From Alphaproteobacteria bacterium (GTDB taxonomy: Bacteria; Pseudomonadota; Alphaproteobacteria; Micavibrionales; Micavibrionaceae): a stretch of 64,000 bases of DNA. Of this stretch, positions 41,778 through 51,340 are shown in pieces. How positions within the stretch are numbered: the first letter of the stretch is position 1; every line of letters starts with the position of its first letter. The DNA is taken from contig CP065008.1 in NCBI GenBank assembly GCA_016699735.1, positions 1,984,001 through 2,048,000 on the forward strand, written 5' to 3'. Made by a program: the position numbers and the translations under genes. The notes under the pieces were generated by a model. That model was not told where the DNA came from, searched no databases, and saw only the letters and a list, made by a program, of their open reading frames with translations.

Positions 41778-44525
41778 GTGTTCGGCCTTTTGGGAAAAAT
41801 ATTCGGAACCGCCAATACACGGACTTTAAAGCAACTGGGACGCCACGTCCCTAAAATCAACGCCCTCGAACCGAAATATGAGGCGATGAGCGATGAGGAT
41901 CTGCGGAATCAGACAAAAATCTTCTGTGAAAGACTCGAAAAGGGCGAACCGCTCTCCAACATCATGCATGAAGCCTTCGCGGTCGTCCGCGAAGCCTCCA
42001 AACGGACGCTCGGTCAGCGCCATTATGATGTGCAGCTCATCGGCGGCATGGTGCTAAACGACGGTAAAATCGCCGAAATGCGAACCGGAGAGGGCAAGAC
42101 GCTTGTCGCCACCCTGCCCGTCTATCTGAATGCCATAAGTGGCAAAGGCGTCCACGTCGTCACGGTCAACGATTACCTCGCCAAGCGCGACGCCGAATGG
42201 ATGGGGCAAATATACAGCTTTCTTGGCCTCACGACCGGATGCATCTTCGGAAATATGCGCGACCATGAGCGCCGCAAGTCGTATGCCAGCGACATCACCT
42301 ATGGAACCAACAACGAGCTGGGATTCGACTACCTGCGCGACAACATGAAATTCCGCCTCGACCAGATGGTCCAGCGCCCCTTTAATTTTGCCATCGTGGA
42401 CGAAGTGGATTCAATCCTGATCGACGAGGCGCGAACCCCCCTCATCATCTCCGGCCCGTCCGAAGGCTCGACCGAAATGTATGGCCGCGTCAACAAGATC
42501 ATCCCCCGCCTCGAGGAAGCCGATTACGAGAAGGAAGAAAAACACAAGAGCATCGCCCTGACCGAACGCGGGCAGGAACACGCGGAGGAATTGCTGCGCG
42601 AATTCGGAATCCTCAAACAGGGCAGTATGTACGATCTCGGCAACGTCTCGCTCGTCCACCACGTCAACCAGGCGCTCCGCGCCCACAAGCTCTTCCAGCG
42701 CGATACCGACTACATTATTAAAGACGGCAAGGTGATGCTGATCGACGAATTCACCGGCCGCATGATGGAGGGCCGCCGCCTCTCCGAAGGCTTGCATCAG
42801 GCCATCGAGGCCAAGGAAGGCGTGGCCATCCAGAACGAAAACCAGACCTTTGCCTCCATCACCTTCCAGAATTATTTCCGCCTCTACCCGAAACTCGCGG
42901 GTATGACGGGTACGGCCCTGACCGAAGCCGCCGAGTTCGAGGAAATCTACAAGCTCAAGGTCGTCGATATTCCCACGAATGTCCCCGTAAACCGCCAGGA
43001 CTACGACGATAAAATCTACAAATCCCTGCGCGAGAAGGATGACGCCATCGTCGCCCTCATCAACGAATGTCAGGAACGCGGACAGCCCGTGCTGGTCGGC
43101 ACGGTCTCCATCGAGAAATCCGAAAAACTGTCTGCCCGCCTCAAAAAGGAAAAAATCAGACATAACGTCCTTAACGCCCGCCACCACGAGCAGGAGGCGC
43201 ATATCATCGCACAGGCCGGAAAGCCGGGCGCAGTGACGATCGCTACCAACATGGCCGGACGCGGGACGGATATCCAACTCGGCGGCAACGTCCAGATGCG
43301 AATCTCCGAGGAGATTGAAGACGAATGGCCGGAAGAAAAAAAGGAAGCAGCGATCAGAAAGATCAAGGAAGAAGTCGCCGAAAACAAAAAACTTGTTCTG
43401 GAATCCGGCGGCCTTTACGTGGTCGGCACCGAGCGCCACGAATCCCGGCGCATCGACAACCAGCTCCGCGGCCGTTCGGGCCGTCAGGGCGACCCCGGCG
43501 CTTCCATGTTCTTCCTGTCCGTCGAAGACGATCTCATGCGGATTTTCGCAGGCCAGAACCTCGAATCCCTTTTGGCCAACAAGAACATCGGCCTGCAGGA
43601 GGGCGAGGCTCTGGAGCATCCGTGGATTTCCAAAATGCTCGAACGCGCTCAGGGCAAGGTTGAGGGAATGCACTTCGAAATCCGCAAGAACCTCCTCAAA
43701 TTCGACAACGTCATGAACGACCAGCGCAAGGTGATCTATGAACAGCGCCGTGAAATCATGGAAGCCGAAAGCGTCGAGATCATGGTCAAGGATATGCGCC
43801 ACCACACGGTCGAGGATATCGTATCACGCTGCATCCCCGAGCACGCCTACGCCGAGCAATGGGATATCGTCGCCCTCGAAACCGATGTCGTCCGGCTCCT
43901 CAATCTCCACCCGCCCCTGCACGATTGGGCCAAGGAGGAAGGCATCGCAGACACGGAAATCATGGACCGCCTGATCGACCTCTCCGATAAGAAAATGGCC
44001 GAGAAGGCCGTCAACGCGACCCCCGATGCATGGCGCAAGGTCGAAAAAATGGTTCTGCTTCAAATGCTCGACCAGCACTGGAAGGAGCATCTTCTGAATC
44101 TCGACCACCTGCGGCAGGGCATCAACCTGCGCGCCTTCGGCCAGCGCGACCCGCTGAACGAATACAAGACCGAAGCCTTTCAGATGTTCGAAGCCATGCT
44201 GCACATGATGCGCGAGACGGTCACCATGACCCTGAGCCTCGTGGAATTGAACGTGGAACCGGGCCGCGCCAACCTCGTGATCCCCGGCATGATGCCGCAG
44301 ACCGAAACGAAAATGAAGGAAAGCCGCACCGATCCCGCTGCCGGACAGGAGCAGTCGGAGGACGATTCCCGCCAAAACGTCACCGCCATGCCGCAAAGAA
44401 ACAGAAAGTTCGACAAGGACGATCCCGAATCCTGGGGCAAGGTCCAGCGCAACGCCCCCTGCCCCTGCGGTTCCGGCAAGAAATTCAAGCAATGCCACGG
44501 GAAGATTGTTTCTAACGGAAACTGA
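41778..44525 (+). CDS. secA: preprotein translocase ATPase SecA
   Basis: A 915-residue SecA, the ATP motor that pushes unfolded precursors through SecYEG. NBD1 has Walker A MRTGEGKTLVATLPVYL and the DEAD-type box VDEVDSILIDEARTPL. NBD2 has TNMAGRGTDIQLGGN and the arginine-finger region LRGRSGRQGDPGAS. The C terminus keeps the zinc site CPCGSGKKFKQCHG, which binds SecB and phospholipid. Start is GTG 41778 with AGGAG upstream. Divergent from the parvulin gene across about 170 nt. Confidence 0.98.
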   Translation: MFGLLGKIFGTANTRTLKQLGRHVPKINALEPKYEAMSDEDLRNQTKIFCERLEKGEPLSNIMHEAFAVVREASKRTLGQRHYDVQLIGGMVLNDGKIAEMRTGEGKTLVATLPVYLNAISGKGVHVVTVNDYLAKRDAEWMGQIYSFLGLTTGCIFGNMRDHERRKSYASDITYGTNNELGFDYLRDNMKFRLDQMVQRPFNFAIVDEVDSILIDEARTPLIISGPSEGSTEMYGRVNKIIPRLEEADYEKEEKHKSIALTERGQEHAEELLREFGILKQGSMYDLGNVSLVHHVNQALRAHKLFQRDTDYIIKDGKVMLIDEFTGRMMEGRRLSEGLHQAIEAKEGVAIQNENQTFASITFQNYFRLYPKLAGMTGTALTEAAEFEEIYKLKVVDIPTNVPVNRQDYDDKIYKSLREKDDAIVALINECQERGQPVLVGTVSIEKSEKLSARLKKEKIRHNVLNARHHEQEAHIIAQAGKPGAVTIATNMAGRGTDIQLGGNVQMRISEEIEDEWPEEKKEAAIRKIKEEVAENKKLVLESGGLYVVGTERHESRRIDNQLRGRSGRQGDPGASMFFLSVEDDLMRIFAGQNLESLLANKNIGLQEGEALEHPWISKMLERAQGKVEGMHFEIRKNLLKFDNVMNDQRKVIYEQRREIMEAESVEIMVKDMRHHTVEDIVSRCIPEHAYAEQWDIVALETDVVRLLNLHPPLHDWAKEEGIADTEIMDRLIDLSDKKMAEKAVNATPDAWRKVEKMVLLQMLDQHWKEHLLNLDHLRQGINLRAFGQRDPLNEYKTEAFQMFEAMLHMMRETVTMTLSLVELNVEPGRANLVIPGMMPQTETKMKESRTDPAAGQEQSEDDSRQNVTAMPQRNRKFDKDDPESWGKVQRNAPCPCGSGKKFKQCHGKIVSNGN

Positions 44526-44566
44526 CCTTGAAAACATAATAATCCTAACCGCCGCAAGGATTAAGA

Positions 44567-45733
44567 ATGACCGCCAGAGCAGCAGACATTGTCATCGTCG
44601 GCGCGGGGATCGCAGGCCTCTGGACCTTCCACCGCCTGAAGAAACGCGGCTATGACGTCCTGCTCCTCGAAAAAGACTCCATCGGCGGCGGCCAGACGAT
44701 CGCATCGCAGGGCATCATCCATTCGGGCCTGAAATTCGCCATCGCCGGAAAAATCAGCACCCTCGCCCGCTCCATCAGCGCCATGCCCGACATCTGGCGC
44801 GCAGCATTAAAAGGAGAAGGAGAAGTCGATCTTCGCACGGCGAAAACAGCGGCAGATTCGCAGCTTCTCATGATCCCCGGCGGCCTGATTGGCAACCTTT
44901 CCAAAATTGTTACAAAAAAGGCGCTTGGAAAAAACGTGCGTGAAGTCGCGGAGCATAATTGGCCAGATCAGATTCAGTCATCGGGCTTTAAAGGCTCCGT
45001 TGTTTTTATGGATGAGCTTGTCCTCGATATCCCCTCAATCCTCTGCGCCCTCGCCGAGCCCTACCGAAACGCCATACGTAAAATCCCGCAGGAATACGCA
45101 GATGACCCCGCCGCCTTCCTGACGCAGCAAAGCATCAGCGCAAAAATAATAATTTTCACAGCGGCATCATCAAACCTGCCAATCGCAAAACAGCAGAGCC
45201 ACGAACAAGGTCTGGACGTCCAGCACCGCCCGCTCCTGATGGGGATGCTCAAGCCCGCTCCCTTCCCACTCTTCGCCCACCTCGTCGGAACCTCCGAAAA
45301 ACCCGTCGCCACAATCACAACCCATAAGGATAAGGACGGAGTCCTGATCTGGTATCTCGGCGGCAACGTAGCAGAACGCCCTAGAGGATCGTCCCAGCAG
45401 GACACGTTCAACGCTGTAAAAAAAGCATTCTCAACCTATATGCCCGCTCTCGATCTTTCGACAGTGAAATGGGCAAGCCTGCCCATCGACCGAGTCGAGG
45501 GAAAATCGAAAACAGACGGCTGGATGCCCGATACACCTACGCTTCACAGAGCCGGGAACAGCCTATACGCTTGGCCGACGAAACTGACCTTCGCGCCGAT
45601 GCTCTCGGATATGATCGTAGAAAATTTGGAAAAAGAAGGCTTAAAACCATCCGGCCACATAACTGACTGGTCATTTCTAGCGCCCGTCTCTTACGCCACA
45701 CCTCCTTGGGATCAGCCACAATGGACAGATTGA
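44567..45733 (+). CDS. FAD-dependent oxidoreductase (DAO family)
   Basis: A 388-residue flavoprotein with the dinucleotide motif IVIVGAGIAGLWTFHRLKKR (residues 8-27) and the following acidic LLLEKDSIGGGQT. Further DAO-like segments include SQGIIHSGLKFAIAG. The substrate is unknown; relatives oxidise glycerol-3-phosphate, 2-hydroxy acids or amino acids. It starts after a GGATTA stretch 42 nt past secA, and its last 13 nt overlap the aldo/keto reductase start, so the two form a redox pair. Confidence 0.82.
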   Translation: MTARAADIVIVGAGIAGLWTFHRLKKRGYDVLLLEKDSIGGGQTIASQGIIHSGLKFAIAGKISTLARSISAMPDIWRAALKGEGEVDLRTAKTAADSQLLMIPGGLIGNLSKIVTKKALGKNVREVAEHNWPDQIQSSGFKGSVVFMDELVLDIPSILCALAEPYRNAIRKIPQEYADDPAAFLTQQSISAKIIIFTAASSNLPIAKQQSHEQGLDVQHRPLLMGMLKPAPFPLFAHLVGTSEKPVATITTHKDKDGVLIWYLGGNVAERPRGSSQQDTFNAVKKAFSTYMPALDLSTVKWASLPIDRVEGKSKTDGWMPDTPTLHRAGNSLYAWPTKLTFAPMLSDMIVENLEKEGLKPSGHITDWSFLAPVSYATPPWDQPQWTD

Positions 45734-46518
45734 CGGTCAGAAAAAAACTCGGGCAGACCGGGCTGGAAATCTCGCCTCTGGGCTTAGGAACAGTAAAATT
45801 CGGTCGCAACGAAGGCGTGAAATACCCGCAAGGCTTCAATATCCCCGAAGAACCGGAACTCGCCGACCTGCTCGCCCTCGCCCGCGATCTCGGAATCAAC
45901 CTCCTCGACACCGCGCCGTCTTATGGCACCAGCGAGGAACGCCTCGGACGCCAGCTCAAAAAACAAAGGCAGGATTGGATCATCGTGGGAAAGGTAGGAG
46001 AAGAATTCGAAAACGGAGAATCCACTTATATCTTTACCCCCGAACATTTTGAGAAAAGCCTGCACCGCTCACTCAAAAATCTTCAAACCGATTATATCGA
46101 CGTCCTGCTCATCCACTCGGATGGATCGGATATAGATATACTCTCAAACGAAAGCCTAATTCGGAAAATGCAGGAGTTCAAAATGCGCGGACTGGTCCGC
46201 GCCGTCGGCGCTTCGACCAAAACGGTCGAAGGCGGGATCAAGGCGCTCGAGACGATGGATGTGGCAATGGTCAGCTACACACCTCTCTATAAGGATGAAA
46301 AACCCGTTCTGGACTTTGCTGAGAAAAATAACAAAGGCATCCTTCTGAAAAAAGCGCTCGCCAGCGGCCATATCGAAAAGCTCGGCGAAAACCCGCTGGA
46401 ATCCGCGCTGCGCTTCGCCTTTTCCCACCCCGCAACACACGGCGTCATCATCGGTACGATCAATCCGCAGCATCTGCGCGAAAATGTGAGAACGGCGCAA
46501 GCAATCTTGCAGAAATAA
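45721..46518 (+). CDS. aldo/keto reductase
   Basis: A 265-residue (beta/alpha)8 reductase. The catalytic tetrad can be read as Asp and Tyr in LLDTAPSYGTSEERLGRQ (about 62-79), Lys in IIVGKVGEEF (about 90), and His in VLLIHSDGSD (about 126). NADPH is the expected cofactor; substrate unknown. It is shorter than the usual 300-330 aa. ATG 45721 is preferred to an in-frame TTG at 45706. It overlaps the FAD oxidoreductase and is convergent with aroB. Confidence 0.87.
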   Translation: MDRLTVRKKLGQTGLEISPLGLGTVKFGRNEGVKYPQGFNIPEEPELADLLALARDLGINLLDTAPSYGTSEERLGRQLKKQRQDWIIVGKVGEEFENGESTYIFTPEHFEKSLHRSLKNLQTDYIDVLLIHSDGSDIDILSNESLIRKMQEFKMRGLVRAVGASTKTVEGGIKALETMDVAMVSYTPLYKDEKPVLDFAEKNNKGILLKKALASGHIEKLGENPLESALRFAFSHPATHGVIIGTINPQHLRENVRTAQAILQK

Positions 46519-46522
46519 CTGC

Positions 46523-47662
46523 CTATTCTGGACTCAAAAACTTCTCCAGAACCTTCCGCACCAGTTCTTCGGGAACATCCTTCTTGATCATCGTACTGCC
46601 GATCGCCTCGGCGACGATAAAGGTCATATGCCCGTCCGTGGCCTTTTTATCCCGCCGCATGATCTCCATCAGCGCATCGACGGACGTCTCAAGCTTGGGA
46701 TTAATCTCCGACGGGCTGGTCATCAGGCCAAGCCCGGCGAGATGCTCCTGGGCCCGGATCATATCTTCTTCGGGGCACAATCCCAGATTAACGGAAAGCG
46801 CGAACGCCAGGACGATGCCGATTGAAACCGCTTCCCCGTGCAAGAGCCGCCCGTCATACCCCGCCGCCGTCTCCAGCGCGTGCCCGAACGTATGCCCGAG
46901 ATTCAAAAGCGCCCGCCTCCCGGATTCACGCTCGTCTTCCTGGACGATGGCCGACTTGGCCTTGCAACTCGCCTCCACCGCCTGCGCCACCACCTCAGGC
47001 ACGAGATCACAAACCCCCTGACCATATTCGTCCAGCCAATCGAAAAACCGGAAGTTTCCAAGAAGACCGTATTTGACGATCTCCGCATACCCGGCCAAAA
47101 CCTCGCGGCGCGGCAAGGTCTTGAGCACAGAGACATCCGCCACCACCACGCTGGGCTGATAGAAGTTCCCGATCAGGTTCTTGCCGTGGTCTGTATTGAT
47201 CCCCGTCTTCCCGCCGACGGAACTGTCCACCTGCGACAAAAGGGTTGTCGGCACCTGCACAAACGGCACTCCGCGCAAAATCGTCGCCGCCGCGAACCCG
47301 GCCAGATCACCGATCACGCCGCCCCCGACAGCCATCACCACAGAATTTCTGTGGATATTATGATCCAGCATCCAGCTGTGAAGTTTAATCAGGTTCTCAT
47401 AAGATTTCGTTTTCTCGCCATGAGGCAGAACATAAATCTCGCAAAACTGCGCCGCATGAGCCTCCATCTGCCTCTTGATCGACTTGGCATAGCCCTCGAC
47501 ATTCTCATCCGTGACGATGAAAATCTTGCTGCCGCCGATATCGAAAGGCAGGAAATCGGGGATACGCTGCAAAAGCCCGGAGCCGATGAAAATTTCGTAC
47601 GTCCGCTCCCCGAGCGGGATGGTGACAACCTTGGTTTCGAGATCGTGTATTTCAGTGCTCAT
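46523..47662 (-). CDS. aroB: 3-dehydroquinate synthase
   Basis: A 379-residue NAD- and zinc-dependent enzyme of the shikimate pathway converting DAHP to 3-dehydroquinate. The NAD fold begins near SKIFIVTDENVEG. The metal and catalytic segments are PRREVLAGYAEIVKYGLLG, LNLGHTFGHALETAAGY and LLHGEAVSIGIVLA. ATG 47662 (MSTEIHDLETKV) is the sensible start and lies inside the last codons of aroK (11-nt overlap), so aroK and aroB are coupled. Confidence 0.97.
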   Translation of the reverse strand: MSTEIHDLETKVVTIPLGERTYEIFIGSGLLQRIPDFLPFDIGGSKIFIVTDENVEGYAKSIKRQMEAHAAQFCEIYVLPHGEKTKSYENLIKLHSWMLDHNIHRNSVVMAVGGGVIGDLAGFAAATILRGVPFVQVPTTLLSQVDSSVGGKTGINTDHGKNLIGNFYQPSVVVADVSVLKTLPRREVLAGYAEIVKYGLLGNFRFFDWLDEYGQGVCDLVPEVVAQAVEASCKAKSAIVQEDERESGRRALLNLGHTFGHALETAAGYDGRLLHGEAVSIGIVLAFALSVNLGLCPEEDMIRAQEHLAGLGLMTSPSEINPKLETSVDALMEIMRRDKKATDGHMTFIVAEAIGSTMIKKDVPEELVRKVLEKFLSPE

Positions 47663-48230
47663 CGTCAATATACTCTGCAAGGGATTGTAATACGGCATTA
47701 ACGAGTTCGTCTATCCCGCCTTCCGTCTCTTCGACGGTAATATCTGCGCGGGCGTAAAGTCCTTCCCTTTCCGCCAGAAGATTATTGAGGCGTTCTTTCG
47801 GGTCTTCGCAATCCAGCAACGGCCGGTTTTTCGATTTTTTCAGCCGCTCATAAAGCGTCTCCACATCGGCCTTGAGCCAGACGGAGATCCCCTTGTCATG
47901 GATCGCCGACAGCGTCTGCGGAACCGTCACGCACCCCCCGCCGGTCGAAAGCACGCACGGCCCGCGGTCGAGCAGGTCAACAATCGTTGCGTGTTCCAGA
48001 GCACGGAAAACCGCCTCGCCGCTTTGCGCGAAAATATCCGAAATCGTCCGGCCCTCCTGTTTTTCAATAAGCTTGTCGGAATCATAGTGAGGCAAATCGA
48101 GTTGAGACGACAGGATAGCCCCCGCATGACTTTTTCCACTGCCCATCATGCCCAAAAGAACCAGAGGTTTTTTTAGCCGTGAACGCACGGAATCCAAGAG
48201 GGCCGAAGAGTGTTTAACCTGTTCATTCAT
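47652..48230 (-). CDS. aroK: shikimate kinase
   Basis: A 192-residue kinase phosphorylating shikimate. Walker A is LLGMMGSGKSHAGAILSSQL (about residues 26-45; the residue after GKS is His where Thr is common). The shikimate Asp lies in HYDSDKLIEKQEG, and CVLSTGGGCVTVPQT is the conserved GGG segment. The lid contains SKNRPLLD. It begins the minus-strand aroK-aroB pair and is divergent from the 47-residue membrane protein gene. Confidence 0.95.
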   Translation of the reverse strand: MNEQVKHSSALLDSVRSRLKKPLVLLGMMGSGKSHAGAILSSQLDLPHYDSDKLIEKQEGRTISDIFAQSGEAVFRALEHATIVDLLDRGPCVLSTGGGCVTVPQTLSAIHDKGISVWLKADVETLYERLKKSKNRPLLDCEDPKERLNNLLAEREGLYARADITVEETEGGIDELVNAVLQSLAEYIDDEH

Positions 48231-48332
48231 GCTTATCTCTTACACCATTCCATCTTTCAATGCCGTGATTATTTTGATATAAAACCCTTCTCTTCGGGTT
48301 CTAGGGATAAACTTTCAGCAAGCGCTTGTGTC

Positions 48333-48476
48333 ATGTCCATATTGAGGATTCTGGTCGCATTGGTACTGGTCTTGACCGTCATCGGTTTCGGCTATCTCGC
48401 GGTTGTGGACGTCCCCATTCGCCAGACCGAGGTGACCAAGGTACTGCCAAAAGAGGCTTATGCCGATGCAAAATAA
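48333..48476 (+). CDS. 47-residue single-pass membrane protein
   Basis: The product starts MSILRILVALVLVLTVIGFG, one membrane helix, and ends with VDVPIRQTEVTKVLPKEAYA. Similar small proteins with a V-D-V-P-x-x-Q-T-x-V tail occur next to xerD in Rhodospirillales, as far as I recall. Function unknown. The last 11 nt overlap the next gene's start. The frame extends upstream, but the extra residues have no sensible start context. Confidence 0.7.
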   Translation: MSILRILVALVLVLTVIGFGYLAVVDVPIRQTEVTKVLPKEAYADAK

Positions 48477-50214
48477 AACTTTCAGAAGACTCAGCAGGGC
48501 ATTAGGCGGATTGGCAGCTTTAATTTTTATGGGAACCTTTCCGGCATTGGCCCAGACCCAGCCGTTTGAAAACAACGAAGAAGCAACACTTCAGCCGCAA
48601 AACCAGACAGCTCCTGTCCCTGATCCGGCGGCAATACCCGAAATCGTCCATCAGATTGACCCCAAAATCGAATCCATGGGCTTTTCCCCGCGGGAAGATC
48701 ACCGCAGCCTGGGCGCCGATCTTTTCCGCGGCTCGACCCGCTCCGCGATTACGGAACTCATTAAGGCACAGCCCGATGCGTCCTCAAGCCCCGCCATGCA
48801 CAAACTGGTCAATCAGGTTCTACTCACCGCAGCCTCGACAAGCGAACTGGTCGCGGACACAGTACCTAACCCCGGCGAAGACCTTCTGACACTCCGCATG
48901 GAAAAAATGCTCGACCGTGGGCTTTATGAAGAAGCCGCGTCATTCTATTCAAACCTTGACCAGGATCCCTATCACGAGCGCTTCGCTGCCGCCGGAATCA
49001 CAGCGTTGATTATGACGGGCAAGAAGGCGCTGGCCTGCGTCGAGGTAAAAACCTTTTTCGGTGACCGGAACGATTCTGCCCTATGGAAAAATCTGAATCT
49101 GTATTGCCGCTACGTGATGGCTTCCGCCGAATCCCCCCAGAAATTTGATCTCGATTCCTCCGACACGTCTATTTTTCAGGTTTTACGGAACATCGTCACC
49201 ACGCCCGGATATACCCTGAACTACACGCCTTCGGTCTTTGAAACACTCTCGCCGATCGACCGCGCCATTTTGGTGGCAGAAAACAGATTGGTATATTCAG
49301 CGCAGACCGACGCCGGAGACTTATCGGTTCCAGCGAACCACCTCCAGCCCCTGCTGAACGTGCCCGCTCTGGATCTGCACACTCGGCTGAAATTGCTGGA
49401 TGGAGGAGTCCAGACCGGAACACTGCCGGGAACAGCCATAACCGGATTTTACAAATCGGCCGTCATCGACGAAAAAGCCGTTGGCCCCGTCCCCGACCTC
49501 ATCAGGATATACAAAAAAATCAAAACGGCGGATGAAACCACCGACATTCCCGCGCTACTGAAAGAGGCAATCCGGCTCTCCGCCCCCTATGGTCCCGCGA
49601 CCCTGATTCCCTTTTTGCCCGAAATCGAGGAGATGCGCTCACAGCCTCTGGAAGCGCAGGAACTGGAGAAGGTTCTCTTGTCCGAGCTGCTGGCCAACCG
49701 TGAAGTGTCCTATGATTGGCTCCTCAGCGTCGCCACCCCTGAGACATCAAGTTTGTCCACGGACAACCCTATATATAAGAGGTTACTAATAATAGGATAC
49801 CTGCTGGCCACCCCCGAAAGCCGCACCCAAAAAAACACCGCCGAGATACTGGATATTGTTGCACAGCACAATCCGGCGCAGAAAGAAGCCTTGAGGAGCA
49901 TTATAGAAAATATTGACAAGGAGCCCCCATCTCTCAATAATGGCGCCAAAGTTTATGAAAATGGCTTTGACACGGCTGGGAATACAGGTTACACCTTGCC
50001 CTCGGCTGAAAAGATTGAGCGTCTTGCAGGCGCCAGTCAGAAAAACGCCATCGGAGAAACGATTTTGCTGAGTAACTTGGTGTTGAGTACTGCCTCTGCT
50101 GAAACCCCTTCACCGGACGCTCTCATCGCAGTGACGGATAGTATGAAGAGAATTGGCTTATATGATAAATCGCTGTCCCTGACTGCTGAATCGGTTTTGG
50201 CGGCGGTAAAATGA
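48466..50214 (+). CDS. large exported helical protein of unknown function
   Basis: A 582-residue protein with a Sec signal peptide (ALGGLAALIFMGTFPALAQ, cleaved near residue 30) and a Pro/Gln-rich mature start. The remainder is almost wholly helical and reads like degenerate TPR or solenoid repeats. I recognise no enzyme motif. ATG 48466 is at a better distance from GAGG (48453) than ATG 48460. It is translationally linked to the 47-residue membrane protein and lies just before xerD, an arrangement I recall from relatives. Confidence 0.75.
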   Translation: MQNKTFRRLSRALGGLAALIFMGTFPALAQTQPFENNEEATLQPQNQTAPVPDPAAIPEIVHQIDPKIESMGFSPREDHRSLGADLFRGSTRSAITELIKAQPDASSSPAMHKLVNQVLLTAASTSELVADTVPNPGEDLLTLRMEKMLDRGLYEEAASFYSNLDQDPYHERFAAAGITALIMTGKKALACVEVKTFFGDRNDSALWKNLNLYCRYVMASAESPQKFDLDSSDTSIFQVLRNIVTTPGYTLNYTPSVFETLSPIDRAILVAENRLVYSAQTDAGDLSVPANHLQPLLNVPALDLHTRLKLLDGGVQTGTLPGTAITGFYKSAVIDEKAVGPVPDLIRIYKKIKTADETTDIPALLKEAIRLSAPYGPATLIPFLPEIEEMRSQPLEAQELEKVLLSELLANREVSYDWLLSVATPETSSLSTDNPIYKRLLIIGYLLATPESRTQKNTAEILDIVAQHNPAQKEALRSIIENIDKEPPSLNNGAKVYENGFDTAGNTGYTLPSAEKIERLAGASQKNAIGETILLSNLVLSTASAETPSPDALIAVTDSMKRIGLYDKSLSLTAESVLAAVK

Positions 50215-50244
50215 AAATTTGAAGACTTTAAGGAGAAACACACA

Positions 50245-51243
50245 ATGGCACGTCCAGGCCGCCCAGCAATGCCGAAACCCGACCTTCACCCTCAGGTGGA
50301 CGCCTTCCTTGATATGCTGACCTCTGAACGCGGTGCAGCAAAAAACACACGCCAGGCTTACTGGCGTGATCTCGCGGACGTCAGCCAGTTCATGAAGGGC
50401 AAGAACAGCCGGGATATCACCGCCGCTACGACCGACGACATCAAGGCCTACCTGAAGGATCTTTCGGAAAAAACCCACGGCAAGGGAGCCGCCAAAGGTA
50501 AAATCGCCGTAAGAACCGTGGCACGCCGCCTCTCGGCCCTTCGCCAGTTTTATCGTTTCCTCGTCTCTGAAAATACTCGCCAGGACGACCCGACTTCGAC
50601 CATCGAAAGCCCGAAACAGGGCCGCAGCCTGCCAAAAACCCTGAGTGAGCAGGAAGTGAATACATTGATTAAAACCGCCGCCGCAGCGGGCGATGCTGAA
50701 AGCATCCGCCTCGTCTGCTTGCTCGAATTGCTCTATGCCACAGGCTTGCGCGTATCGGAGTTGGTAGGCTTGCCCCAATCAGCCATCGGCGAAAACCAGC
50801 AGTTCCTGATGGTTGAAGGCAAAGCCGGACGCGAACGCATGGTCCCTCTGACCGAGACCGCCCAGAAATCCCTTTCCAAATACCTCGAAATCCGCCAGCA
50901 ATTTTCCGGAAACGATGGAACAAGCGCCAGAACCGCGAAATGGCTCTTTCCCTCCAAAACATCCGAAAGCGGCCACCTGACCCGCCAGCGTTTTGCACAG
51001 TTGCTCAAGGATTTGGCCAAGGACGCGGCCATAGACGAGGACCGCGTCAGCCCGCACGTCCTGCGTCACGCCTTTGCAACACACCTGCTCAGCAACGGCG
51101 CTGACCTCCGCTCGGTGCAGAAAATGCTCGGCCACGCCGACATCGCGACGACCCAGATTTACACCCACATTTTGGGCGACAAGGTCAAGAAAACGGTGCA
51201 GGAAAAGCACCCCTTGTCAAAAACCGCCGAAGGCAAGGCCTAA
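50245..51243 (+). CDS. xerD: site-specific tyrosine recombinase XerD
   Basis: A 332-residue tyrosine recombinase. The SAM-like core-binding domain (about 12-115) precedes the catalytic domain with Arg in LLYATGLRVSELVGL, His-x-x-Arg in SPHVLRHAFATHLLSNG, His in KMLGHADIATTQIYTH and the nucleophilic Tyr within it (IYTH). With XerC it resolves chromosome dimers at dif. AAGGAG precedes ATG 50245. Placement between core genes argues against a phage integrase. XerC is possible, but context and motifs favour XerD. Confidence 0.9.
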   Translation: MARPGRPAMPKPDLHPQVDAFLDMLTSERGAAKNTRQAYWRDLADVSQFMKGKNSRDITAATTDDIKAYLKDLSEKTHGKGAAKGKIAVRTVARRLSALRQFYRFLVSENTRQDDPTSTIESPKQGRSLPKTLSEQEVNTLIKTAAAAGDAESIRLVCLLELLYATGLRVSELVGLPQSAIGENQQFLMVEGKAGRERMVPLTETAQKSLSKYLEIRQQFSGNDGTSARTAKWLFPSKTSESGHLTRQRFAQLLKDLAKDAAIDEDRVSPHVLRHAFATHLLSNGADLRSVQKMLGHADIATTQIYTHILGDKVKKTVQEKHPLSKTAEGKA

Positions 51244-51271
51244 GTGGTGTAAGGCAAAAGAGTGAGACCAT

Positions 51272-51284
51272 GCCCCCTCGGGGC
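51272..51284. repeat. short GC hairpin between xerD and accA
   Basis: GCCCC (51272-51276) and GGGGC (51280-51284) form a perfect 5-bp stem around CTC, 29 nt after the xerD stop. A T-run (CCTTTTTG) follows about 16 nt later, so this could be part of a weak terminator or the accA leader. No tight hairpin-plus-T structure is present. Confidence 0.3.
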
Positions 51285-51340
51285 GAAAGATCACTTGGGC
51301 CTTTTTGACAAAACATAACAGTCAGAAATGACGTGGATAA

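Noticed and set aside
42411..43805. 464-residue antisense frame inside secA
   Set aside because: A by-product of the GC-rich wobble of secA; composition is His/Phe/Asp-rich and unlike a real protein.
50245..51243. xerD as a mobile-element integrase
   Set aside because: It lies among core genes with no att-like repeats, phage genes or excisionase, and its motifs fit chromosomal XerD.
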